This document shows, one piece after another, positions 35,289 to 43,815 of a stretch of 64,000 nt of DNA (its first letter is position 1; each line of letters begins with the position of its first letter). The stretch covers positions 172,437 through 236,436 of the forward strand of contig JAGPCY010000009.1 of NCBI GenBank assembly GCA_018057825.1, given 5' to 3'. A model generated the notes under the pieces. The model was not told the DNA's origin and did no database searches. It worked only from the letters and a program-made list of their open reading frames with translations. A program made the translations under genes and the position numbers. Origin of the DNA: Kofleriaceae bacterium (GTDB taxonomy: Bacteria > Myxococcota_A > Polyangia > Haliangiales > Haliangiaceae).

Positions 35289-36122
35289 ATGCTGTCGTGG
35301 CTCCGCGATCGTCGACGTGCTCGCTCCACCGGTTCGCCTCCGGCGCGCTGGGACCACTACCTCGACGGCAACGTCGCCCTGGCGCGCGGGCTGACGCCGG
35401 CCCGGCGAGCCGAGCTCCTGGCGCGGACCCAGGACCTCGTGGCCCAGGCCGAGTGGGTCGGGTGTGGTGGCCTCGAGGTGACCGAGGAGATGGTGGTGAC
35501 GATCGCGGCCCAGGCCAGCCTCTTGGTCCTCGGGCGGCCGGAGCCCGATCTCTACGCCGATGTCAGCTCGGTGCTGGTCTACCCGTCGACCCTGCGCAAG
35601 CCGTCGCGGCCGCTCGGGCTGTTCGAACAGCCGCGCGCGCCGGTCGAGGACGGGGCGACGGTGATCGGCGAGGCGATGCTGCGCGGACCGGTGGTGCTGG
35701 CGTGGGACGCGGTCGTCGCCGGTGGTCGCCCCGGCGCCCGCGGCAACGTCGTGCTCCACGAGTTCGCCCACAAGCTCGACATGGCGACCGGGCAGATCGA
35801 CGGCGCGCCGCCCTTGCCGACCCGTCACGAGGCCGCGCGCTGGGCCGCGGTGTGCGGCGCGACCTACGCCCGCCACCAGGAGGCGGTCGCCGCCGGGGTG
35901 CCGACGGTGCTCGGCGACTACGCCGCGACCAACCCGGCCGAGTTCTTCGCGGTGGCGACCGAGCGCTACTTCCTGGCGCCGGCGGCCCTGGCCGCGGCGC
36001 ATCCCGGCCTGGCGGCGATCTTCGACGACTACTACCGGGCCGAGCGCCGCCCCGTCGAGCTGACGGTGATCGACCACCCCGACGGCTTCAGCGTCGAACG
36101 GCGGGCCCCGGCGCGCGCGTGA
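35289..36122 (+). CDS. mtfA: MtfA-like zinc peptidase (M90 family)
   Basis: This is a 277-residue protein. The zinc motif HEFAHKLD (about 157-164) sits in the M90/MtfA context: LVLGRPEPDLYADVSSVLVYPS before it, and DYAATNPAEFFAVATERYF after it with the third metal ligand Glu. MtfA in E. coli binds and inactivates the repressor Mlc and has aminopeptidase activity; here it may act on another regulator. It is soluble. The ATG is clear and there is no adjacent partner gene. Confidence 0.87.
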   Translation: MLSWLRDRRRARSTGSPPARWDHYLDGNVALARGLTPARRAELLARTQDLVAQAEWVGCGGLEVTEEMVVTIAAQASLLVLGRPEPDLYADVSSVLVYPSTLRKPSRPLGLFEQPRAPVEDGATVIGEAMLRGPVVLAWDAVVAGGRPGARGNVVLHEFAHKLDMATGQIDGAPPLPTRHEAARWAAVCGATYARHQEAVAAGVPTVLGDYAATNPAEFFAVATERYFLAPAALAAAHPGLAAIFDDYYRAERRPVELTVIDHPDGFSVERRAPARA

Positions 36123-36198
36123 CCGCGCCCGGCCGCGCGACGTCGACGTCGACGCCGCGCGATTGCCGCCCGCGCGGCGGTTCGATACCGTCGCGGCG

Positions 36199-39100
36199 AT
36201 GGCGCGCTACGAGTTCTCGGAAGGGACGTCGAACAAGTTCTGGGACATCCAGCTCGCTGGCGCGAGCTTCACGACCACGTGGGGGAAGATCGGCACCGCC
36301 GGGCAGACCACGACCAAGTCGTTCCCGTCGGACGACAAGGCCCGCCTGGAACACGACAAGCTGGTCGCCGAGAAGGTGAAGAAGGGCTACGTCCTGGTCG
36401 GCGGCGCCGAGACCCCGGCGCCGGTCGGGGCGACGCGTCGGACGACTGCGGCGGCTCCGGTCACTGCGCCGCCGGTCGCTGCGGCGCCGGTCGCTGCGCC
36501 GCCGGTCGTTGCGGCGCCGGTCGTCGCGCCGCCGGTGAGGGCCACCGCCCCTGCGGCCGGCGCGCCGCTCGCGTCGTCGAGGCCGGCCTCGGTCGAGGTG
36601 ACCTGGACCGACCTCGCCAAGCGCCACCTGGCCTTCGAGCAGCGGGGCCTGGCGGTCGCGCCGCGAGCGGTGCCATCGGTCGCGGCGGCGCAGGCGGCCG
36701 TCCGCGCCGGGTACCAGGAGCGCAAGGCGCCGATCGCCGCCGGTTGCAGCGGTGGTGACGCGGCGTCGCGCGAGCTGGCCCACCAGGTGATCGAGGCGCT
36801 CGAGGGTGAGCGCCGGATGGCCCGCCCTGACGTCGCGACCGCGGCGGCGATCCTGCAGCTCGTCGGTGTCCCCCACTACCGGTCCACGACCGCCCATGGC
36901 GACGTGATCGATCTCCTGGTCGCCCTCGGCGGCCTGGGCTTCGCTCTCGAGGTCTTCGCCGCGACCCTGGGCGACCGCGAGGTGGTGGCTGAACGCGACG
37001 TCGTTCGGTTGTCGCCGGTGCCGCGGCGCACCGCCGCGAGCTATCTCCACCACCGCAGCGATCTCATCCTCCATGGCCACTGGCTGGGCCTCGATCCAGC
37101 GGCGCAGGCCAGCGTCCGGGCCCAGGCCGAGGCGCTGCGGCAGCACGGTTCGCTGATCGTGCGGTCGGCGCTGGCGTCGGCGCTGCTCCTCCCGTCGTGG
37201 GTCGATCGCGACCTCGCCGACGCGCGCGCCACCGGCGAGCGCGCGGTGCTGTCGCCGCAGGCGCTCCTGGTCGCCGGCTCGGCCGACGACGTGGCTGCGT
37301 ACCTCGGTGGGCTCGAGGACGACGACGCGCGGATCTACGATCGCGAGCCCGAGCACCACGCGCGCTGGCACGGCCACGCCAACCCGGGCATCGAGGCGTC
37401 GCTGGTCGCGCGGTTCGGCGCCGACGGAGTGGTGCCGCTGGCGGCGCGTGTTGCGCAGGTGGCGCGTCACCTCGACACCGCCCAGTACTATGTGAACCAA
37501 CGGATCGCCGAGCTGCGCCGCGCGCTCGAGGTCATGCGCTCGGTCGGCGGGCGGCCCGAGGTGCCGGCGACGGCGGTGGCGGTGTTCGTCGCGGTCGGCG
37601 ACCGGCAGGTGGCACGCGATGAGGACGCGCGGCCGATCGCCCGCGACTGTTTGATCGCCGACCCGCACGCCGCGCTGCCGCTGGTGCGGGCGCACGGCCG
37701 CGCGGCCTGGGCGCGCGAGCTCCTGCCCCAGCTCGAGCGGCTGGTCGCCGGGCCGGCCCGGGTCGACTACGCCGAGCCGGTGGACTTGCCGCCGGTCCTG
37801 CAGACGCCGGCGCCAGCCAAGACCAAGTTCCCCGAGTTCTGGAACCCGACGCTCTTGCCGCCGCTCGAGCTCGCCGGTGGCAAGGCGGTGCCGCCCGCCC
37901 ACCTGGGCGCGCTGGTCGTGGCGCTGCGCGACGGCGATGCCGACGGCCTGCGCGGGCTGCGGGACGTCGCCGATCGCAAGGCCCTGGCGACCTTCGGCTG
38001 GGAGCTGTTCCAGCTCTGGCTCCAGGCCGGCGCGCCGCCCAAGGAGAAGTGGGCCTTCACCGGGCTGGGCGCGCTGGGCAACGACGAGACCGCGCGCCGG
38101 CTGACCCCGCTCATCCGCGCCTGGCCCGGCGAGTCGCAACACGCGCGCGCGACGCTGGGCCTCGACGTGCTCGGGCAGATCGGCTCGGACGTCGCCCTGA
38201 TGATGCTGAACGGCATCGCCCAGAAGCTGAAGTTCAAGGGGCTGCAGGAGCGCGCGCGCGACAAGATGCGCGAGATCGCCGAGACCCGCGGCATCACCGC
38301 CGAGCAGCTCGCGGATCGCCTGGTGCCCGACCTCGATCTCGAGGACGACGGCTCGAAGACCCTCGACTTCGGGCCGCGCTCCTTCCGCGTCGGCTTCGAC
38401 GAGGCGCTGGCGCCGTTCGTGATGGACGCGGCCGGCACGCGCCTCAAGGATCTGCCCAAGCCCAACAGCAAGGATGACGCCGCGCTGGCCACCGCGGCCA
38501 CCGATACCTGGAAGGCGATGAAGAAGGACGCCCGCGCGGTGGCGTCGATCCAGCTCACCCGTCTCGAGCTGGCGATGGGCAACGCCCGGCGATGGTCGGG
38601 GGAAGAGTTCCGCGCGTTCTTCGTCGAGCATCCGCTGCTCTTCCACGTGGTCAAGCGCCTGGTGTGGGCGGTGTTCGACGGCGAGCGGCCGGTCACCACC
38701 TTCCGCGTCGCCGAGGATCGCAGCTACGCCGACCGCCATGACGACGGCTTGACGCTCGACGACGCCGCCCAGGTCGGGATCGCCCACCGCCTGCACCTCA
38801 CCGAGGCCGACGAGCAAGCCTGGACCCGGGTGTTCGGCGACTACGAGCTCGAGGCGCCGTTCGCGCAGCTCGGCCGCGAGGTCTTCCGGCTCACCGCGGC
38901 CGAAGCCGCGGCGACCGCGCTGACGCGCTACGAGGGCAAGCGGGTCGAGACCAGGAAGCTGCTCGGCCTGCTCAGCCGCGGCTGGTTCAAGGGCCCGGCC
39001 CAGGACGCCGGCGGCATCTTCAACCTGTACAAGCCGCTCGAGGGTGGCCGCTCGGCGGCGATCAGCATGCACGACGGACTCAACGCCGGCGGCATGGACT

Positions 39101-39258
39101 ACGTCGACCCGGTGCAGACCCTCGAGACCGTCGACGTCGCCGCCAGCCGGCGCGAGTGGGGCGAGGTCCGCAGCGACGCGGTGCCGCTCGGATCGCTGCC
39201 CGCGGTGGTGGTGAGCGAGATCATCCGCGACCTCGAGAGCCTGGGGGCGGCGTCGTGA
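36199..39258 (+). CDS. WGR and DUF4132 domain protein (YehI/MolR-like), 1019 aa
   Basis: The start at ATG 36199 gives MARYEFSEGTSNKFWDIQL directly as the WGR domain (residues about 1-70; the motif here is WGKIG). An Ala/Pro/Val-rich linker (about 85-125) follows, then a long helical middle region with repeat-like character (HEAT-type pattern near AWARELLPQLERLV). The DUF4132 domain lies at about residues 755-915 (KDDAALATAATDTWKAMKKDARAVASIQLTRLELAM, then FVEHPLLFHVVKRLVWAVFDG). WGR domains bind nucleic acids in other proteins. In E. coli the homologue YehI heads the yehI/L/M/P/Q cluster. It overlaps the next gene by 4 bp. Confidence 0.85.
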   Translation: MARYEFSEGTSNKFWDIQLAGASFTTTWGKIGTAGQTTTKSFPSDDKARLEHDKLVAEKVKKGYVLVGGAETPAPVGATRRTTAAAPVTAPPVAAAPVAAPPVVAAPVVAPPVRATAPAAGAPLASSRPASVEVTWTDLAKRHLAFEQRGLAVAPRAVPSVAAAQAAVRAGYQERKAPIAAGCSGGDAASRELAHQVIEALEGERRMARPDVATAAAILQLVGVPHYRSTTAHGDVIDLLVALGGLGFALEVFAATLGDREVVAERDVVRLSPVPRRTAASYLHHRSDLILHGHWLGLDPAAQASVRAQAEALRQHGSLIVRSALASALLLPSWVDRDLADARATGERAVLSPQALLVAGSADDVAAYLGGLEDDDARIYDREPEHHARWHGHANPGIEASLVARFGADGVVPLAARVAQVARHLDTAQYYVNQRIAELRRALEVMRSVGGRPEVPATAVAVFVAVGDRQVARDEDARPIARDCLIADPHAALPLVRAHGRAAWARELLPQLERLVAGPARVDYAEPVDLPPVLQTPAPAKTKFPEFWNPTLLPPLELAGGKAVPPAHLGALVVALRDGDADGLRGLRDVADRKALATFGWELFQLWLQAGAPPKEKWAFTGLGALGNDETARRLTPLIRAWPGESQHARATLGLDVLGQIGSDVALMMLNGIAQKLKFKGLQERARDKMREIAETRGITAEQLADRLVPDLDLEDDGSKTLDFGPRSFRVGFDEALAPFVMDAAGTRLKDLPKPNSKDDAALATAATDTWKAMKKDARAVASIQLTRLELAMGNARRWSGEEFRAFFVEHPLLFHVVKRLVWAVFDGERPVTTFRVAEDRSYADRHDDGLTLDDAAQVGIAHRLHLTEADEQAWTRVFGDYELEAPFAQLGREVFRLTAAEAAATALTRYEGKRVETRKLLGLLSRGWFKGPAQDAGGIFNLYKPLEGGRSAAISMHDGLNAGGMDYVDPVQTLETVDVAASRREWGEVRSDAVPLGSLPAVVVSEIIRDLESLGAAS

Positions 39259-40391
39259 GGAAGTCGGGCAAGCCCACCGCGACGTCAGCGCCCGCCGGCG
39301 AGCCCGGGCCCGCCACCGAGACCCAGCGGCCACCGGCCGAGGTGCTGTACGCCGCCGAGCTCGAGGCGCTGCGGGCCGACGACCGCTTCCCGCGTCCGCC
39401 CGGCTGGCGGCTGTCGCCGCGCGCGGTGCGGACCTTCATCCTCGGCGACGAGGCGCGAGGCATCCGCACGAAGTTCGTCGGCCACCCGTCGCTGGTCGAT
39501 CGGGCGATGATCGCGCTGTCGTCGAACCGCGGCCTGATGCTGATCGGCGAGCCCGGCACCGCGAAGTCCCTGCTGTCGGAGCTGCTGGCCGCGGCGATCT
39601 GCGGCCAGTCGACGTTGACCATCCAGGGCAGCGCCGGCACCAGCGAGGACCAGATCAAGTACTCGTGGAACTACGCCTTGCTCCTGGCCGAGGGCCCGAC
39701 CCTGCGCTCGCTGGTGCCGGCGCCGCTCTACCAGGGCATGCGCGACGGCGCGATCGTGCGCTTCGAGGAGATCACGCGGTGCCCGCTCGAGGTCCAGGAT
39801 CTGCTCCTGGCGGCGCTGTCGGACCGGGTCATGGCGATCCCTGAGCTCGAAGACGGCAAGCAGCTCTTCGCCAAGGTCGGCTTCAACGTGATCGCGACCG
39901 CCAACACCCGCGACCTGGGCGTCAACGAGATGAGCGCCGCGCTCAAGCGGCGGTTCAACTTCGAGACGGTGTTCCCGATCGCCGACTACGCGGTCGAGCT
40001 GGCCCTGGTGCGCAGCGAGACCCAGCGCCACCTCGAGCGGTCGGGCGTGCCGACCCTGCCAAGCGAACCGATCCTCGAGCTCCTGGTCACGACCTTCCGC
40101 GAGCTGCGCGACGGCCGGTCGAGCGACGGCCAGACGATCGAGCGGCTGTCGACGGCGATGTCGACCGCCGAGGCGGTGTCGGTGGCGCAGGCGGTGAGCC
40201 TGCGCAGCTACTACCTGCAGGGCACGCCGGCCACGCCCGCCGATCTCGTCGAGTGTCTGGTCGGCGCCGCGATCAAGACGGACAAGAACGACATCGCGCT
40301 GCTGCGCCGCTACTTCGAGCAGCGCGTGGCCAAGCGCAAGGGCCAGCACTGGCAGGACTTCTACGCCGCGCGCCACGCGCTGCCGGCCTGA
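39255..40391 (+). CDS. MoxR-type AAA+ ATPase (YehL-like)
   Basis: GTG 39255 overlaps the preceding TGA, giving 378 residues; a longer frame reaches into the WGR gene. The Walker A is GEPGTAKS (about 98-105). The Walker B region reads AIVRFEEITRCP, Glu-Glu in place of the usual Asp-Glu, followed by sensor 1 (NVIATANTRD) and the C-terminal lid with LRSYYLQGTPATPADLVECLVGAA. MoxR ATPases act with VWA proteins as chaperones that remodel or insert metal in target complexes; the partner VWA protein is two genes downstream. The system lies in the cytoplasm. Confidence 0.9.
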   Translation: MRKSGKPTATSAPAGEPGPATETQRPPAEVLYAAELEALRADDRFPRPPGWRLSPRAVRTFILGDEARGIRTKFVGHPSLVDRAMIALSSNRGLMLIGEPGTAKSLLSELLAAAICGQSTLTIQGSAGTSEDQIKYSWNYALLLAEGPTLRSLVPAPLYQGMRDGAIVRFEEITRCPLEVQDLLLAALSDRVMAIPELEDGKQLFAKVGFNVIATANTRDLGVNEMSAALKRRFNFETVFPIADYAVELALVRSETQRHLERSGVPTLPSEPILELLVTTFRELRDGRSSDGQTIERLSTAMSTAEAVSVAQAVSLRSYYLQGTPATPADLVECLVGAAIKTDKNDIALLRRYFEQRVAKRKGQHWQDFYAARHALPA

Positions 40392-40393
40392 CC

Positions 40394-42706
40394 ATGGCCC
40401 GGCTGCGCGTCGTCGGTGTGCGCCACCACAGCCCGGCCTGCGCGCGGCTGGTGCGCGCGGTGATCGCCGCCGAGCGTCCGGTGGCGGTGTTGATCGAGGG
40501 TCCGAGTGACCTGACCCCGCGCCTCGACGAGCTGGGGCTGGCGCACCAGCTCCCGATCGCGATCTACAGCTACTGCCTACCGGCCCACGACGTCGACCCA
40601 GCCACGGTGGCCGGCGGCGTCGTCGCCCAGGCGGGGTGGTCGCCGCTGTGTGCCTACTCGCCAGAGTGGGTGGCGCTCCACGACGGACGGGCGAGCGGCG
40701 CCGAGGTCGCGTTCATTGATCTGCCCGGCTGGCATCCGGCGTTCGCCACCATGGCGAACCGCTACGGCGATCGCGATCATCAGGTGAGCGCGGCGCTGCG
40801 CGACGCCGCCCACCGCCACGGCTTCGACTCGACCGACGCGCTGTGGGATCACCTGTTCGAGCAGCCGGGCGACGACGCGACGCTGGGCGCGCGCCTGGGG
40901 ACGTACTTCGCCGCGCTGCGCGGCGAGCAGGAGGCGAGCGACGCCGATCTCGTCCGCGAGGACTTCATGGCCGACGGCATCGCCTGGGCGCTGGCCCAGG
41001 CCGACGCCCGCGGCGGTGGCACGGTCGTGGTGGTGTGCGGCGGCTTCCACCAGGCGGCGCTCGAGCGCTTGGTCATCGGGCGGGTGGCGCCCTCGGCGCG
41101 GCCGGCGATCCCGGCGCCGCCGACTGAGCTGGCCCGCACCGGCAGCTACCTCGTGCCGTTCTCGTTCTTCCGCCTCGACAGCTTCACCGGCTACGCCTCG
41201 GGCATGCCGTCGCCGGCGTTCTACCAGGCGCTGTGGGACGATCCGGTCGGGGCACCGGAGACGATGGCGATGGCCGCGGTCACCCGGCTGCGCGGGCGCG
41301 GTCAGCGCGTCTCGACCGCCGATGCGATCGCGGCGGTCGAGCTGGGCCATGGGCTCGCTCGCCTGCGCGGTCATCGGGCGCCGACCCGGTGCGACGTCCT
41401 CGACGGGCTGGCCGCGGCGCTGATCAAGGACGCGCTCCGCGCGCCGGTGCCGTGGTCGGCGCGCACCGTCCTGACGCGCGGCACCGATCCGTACCTGGTG
41501 GAGATCGTCGCGGCGTTCTCCGGCGATCGCGAGGGCGCGCTGGCGCCCGGCACGCCGCAGCCACCGCTGGTGGCCGACGTCGCCGCCGAATTGGCGGCGG
41601 TCGGGCTCGCGTTCACTCGCACGCCGACGCCGATCCGCGTCGACCTCTTCGCGGCTGAGGCGGCGGCGCGCCGACGCGTGCTGTATCGCCTGCGATGGCT
41701 GGGGATCCCCGGCGTCGCCCGGGTGCAGCGCGCCGATCTGCGCCGCGGCCGCACGCAGCCGGTCGAGGTCTGGCAGCTCGTCGAGGACGACCGCACCGCC
41801 GGCGCGGTCATCGAGGCCGCGGTGTGGGGGGCCACCCTGGCGGCGGCGGCGCTGGCCCGGGTGCACCGCCACCTGCAGGACCTCACCGGCGTCGGCGAGC
41901 TGGCCGCGGCGATGGAGGACGCGCTTCACGCCGGCTTCGGCGCGGTGGTCGACGCGCTGCGCGACCGGGCGGCCGAGGCAGTGGCCCGCGAGCCGCAGTT
42001 CGCGATCGCCGGCGCGGCGTTGGCACGCTTGGCGGCGCTCCACGTCGCCGAGCCGACGCGAGGGCTCGCCAGCCTGATCGAGGCGGTGCTCGAGCGCGCG
42101 CTGTGGCTGCTCGAAGGCCTCACCGGCCCGACCGTGGCGCTCGAGCCGGGGGTGGTCGACGGGATCGTCGCGATCCGCGCGGCGCTCGAGTTCGAGCTGC
42201 CGGACCACGCCGTGGTGAGCGAGCGCGTCGTCGCGGCGCTGCGCCGTCGGGTCGAGGCCGCCGACGCGCCGCCGGCGGTGCGCGGCGCCGCGCTGGGGGC
42301 GCTGTGGTCGAGGGCCGACGTCGCCAGCTCTGGCGCGGTCGCGGCCCAGGCCGAGGCGCTGGTGCCGCAGCTCGGCCTGGCGGCGCTGGGGGACTTCCTC
42401 GGGGGCGTGATCGCGCTGGCCCGCCACGAGTTCGCGACCTCGCCCATCCTGGGCGCGGTCGACGACCGCCTGCGCGCCGCCGGCCAGGCCGAGTTCCTGA
42501 TCGCGCTGCCGCAGCTCCGGCGCGCGTTCGCGCAGTTCACGCCCCAGGAGCGCCGTGGCATCGCCCGCCGCGTGGTCGGCGACGCCGGCGAAGCGACCGT
42601 CCTGGCGTCGACCGCCGAGCCGGCCGCGGTGGTCGCGGCGTGCGGCTTTGAGGCGACGCTCTTGACGATCGCCGCGCGCGTCGGCGCGCTGGGAGCGGCG
42701 CCGTGA
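40394..42706 (+). CDS. DUF5682 family protein (YehM-like), 770 aa
   Basis: The ATG at 40394 is 2 bp after the ATPase stop. The N-terminal MARLRVVGVRHHSPACARLV then VLIEGPSDLTPRLDEL and VVVCGGFHQAALERL resemble the TraB/ChaN/EreA-like fold, with the G-(V/I)-R-H-H and E-G-P motifs suggesting a metal- or ligand-binding cleft. The C-terminal half is helical and less conserved. The function is unknown. It always seems to accompany the MoxR/VWA/SWIM genes in this type of cluster (E. coli yehM). Its GTG-linked neighbour overlaps by 4 bp. Confidence 0.82.
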   Translation: MARLRVVGVRHHSPACARLVRAVIAAERPVAVLIEGPSDLTPRLDELGLAHQLPIAIYSYCLPAHDVDPATVAGGVVAQAGWSPLCAYSPEWVALHDGRASGAEVAFIDLPGWHPAFATMANRYGDRDHQVSAALRDAAHRHGFDSTDALWDHLFEQPGDDATLGARLGTYFAALRGEQEASDADLVREDFMADGIAWALAQADARGGGTVVVVCGGFHQAALERLVIGRVAPSARPAIPAPPTELARTGSYLVPFSFFRLDSFTGYASGMPSPAFYQALWDDPVGAPETMAMAAVTRLRGRGQRVSTADAIAAVELGHGLARLRGHRAPTRCDVLDGLAAALIKDALRAPVPWSARTVLTRGTDPYLVEIVAAFSGDREGALAPGTPQPPLVADVAAELAAVGLAFTRTPTPIRVDLFAAEAAARRRVLYRLRWLGIPGVARVQRADLRRGRTQPVEVWQLVEDDRTAGAVIEAAVWGATLAAAALARVHRHLQDLTGVGELAAAMEDALHAGFGAVVDALRDRAAEAVAREPQFAIAGAALARLAALHVAEPTRGLASLIEAVLERALWLLEGLTGPTVALEPGVVDGIVAIRAALEFELPDHAVVSERVVAALRRRVEAADAPPAVRGAALGALWSRADVASSGAVAAQAEALVPQLGLAALGDFLGGVIALARHEFATSPILGAVDDRLRAAGQAEFLIALPQLRRAFAQFTPQERRGIARRVVGDAGEATVLASTAEPAAVVAACGFEATLLTIAARVGALGAAP

Positions 42707-43815
42707 ATCCCCTCGGGCGCTGGCGCCTGGTGCTGGGCAAGGCCGCGGCCGCCGAGCTCGACGGCCCGGGCGGCGTCGACGGCGAGACCCTGGCGCGCGA
42801 CGCCGCCCTCGACTGGCTCTACGGGCGCGACGCCGCGCTGGGCGAACGCGACGAGCGCGGCGCCGACCTGTCGCCGTCGGCCCTGACCGTGCCGGAGTGG
42901 ATAAGCCAGATCCACACGTTGTTCCCGCGCGAGACGATCGAGCGCCTGGAGCGCGACGCGGTCGAGGAGTTCGGCCTCCATGAGGTCGTGACCAACCGAG
43001 ACGTGCTGGCGCGGATCGAACCGTCGGAGACGCTCCTGCGCGCCGTGCTCTTGACCAAGCACCTGATGAGCGCCGAGGTGCTGGACCTGGCGCGCGAGTT
43101 GGTGCGCAAGGTGGTGGCGCGGCTGGTCGAGGCGCTCGCGACCCAGGTGCGCTCGACCTTCGCCGGCGCTCGGCAGCGCCGGCGCTCGGCGCATCGCGCG
43201 ATGCGCAACTTCGATCCCCGCGGCACGATCCGGTCCAACCTCGGCCACTGGGTCCCGGCGCGTCGCCAGCTCGTGATCGAGCGGCCGTTGTTCTGGAGCC
43301 GGCAGCGGCGCCACGGCGAGCAGTGGCAGATCATCGTCGCGGTCGACCAGTCGGGCAGCATGGTGGGCTCGGTGATCCACGCCGCGGTGACGGCCGCGTG
43401 CCTGTGCGGCCTGCCGGCGGTGAAGCTGCAGTTGGTCGCCTTCGACACCGAGGTGATCGATCTGAGCACCCACCTGACCGATCCGGTCGAGACCCTCATG
43501 AAGGTGCAGCTCGGTGGCGGCACCGACATCGCGCGCGCGGTGCGCTACGTCGAAGGCCTGGTCGAGCATCCGACGCGCACGCTGGTGGTCTTGATCACCG
43601 ACCTGTTCGAAGGCGGCGACGCCGACGACCTGGTGCGGACCACGCGCCGGCTGGTGGCCCAGGGCGTCCGGTTCGTGACCTTGGCCGCCCTCGACGCCAC
43701 CGCGGCGCCCACCTACGACCGCGACCTCGGCCAGCGCCTGGTGCGGGCCGGCGCCTCGGTCGGCGCGATGACGCCGTTCCAGCTCGTCGAGTACCTGAAG
43801 GGGATCGTCAAGTGA
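42703..43815 (+). CDS. VWA-domain protein, MoxR partner (YehP-like)
   Basis: GTG 42703 overlaps the upstream stop and gives 370 residues. The N-terminal half is helical. The VWA domain begins near residue 207, with the MIDAS motif VAVDQSGSM (D215, S217, S219), a later GGGTDI (Thr) and VLITDLFEGGDADDL (Asp), so metal coordination is intact. VWA proteins of this CoxE/ViaA-like class act with MoxR ATPases to remodel client proteins. The RRRSAHRAMRNFDPRGTIRSNL linker is basic. It is cytoplasmic. Confidence 0.88.
   Translation: MNPLGRWRLVLGKAAAAELDGPGGVDGETLARDAALDWLYGRDAALGERDERGADLSPSALTVPEWISQIHTLFPRETIERLERDAVEEFGLHEVVTNRDVLARIEPSETLLRAVLLTKHLMSAEVLDLARELVRKVVARLVEALATQVRSTFAGARQRRRSAHRAMRNFDPRGTIRSNLGHWVPARRQLVIERPLFWSRQRRHGEQWQIIVAVDQSGSMVGSVIHAAVTAACLCGLPAVKLQLVAFDTEVIDLSTHLTDPVETLMKVQLGGGTDIARAVRYVEGLVEHPTRTLVVLITDLFEGGDADDLVRTTRRLVAQGVRFVTLAALDATAAPTYDRDLGQRLVRAGASVGAMTPFQLVEYLKGIVK

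Noticed and set aside
36088..39333. 1081-residue frame antisense to the WGR-DUF4132 gene
   Set aside because: It is a shadow with no motif, while the plus strand has WGR and DUF4132 domains in frame.
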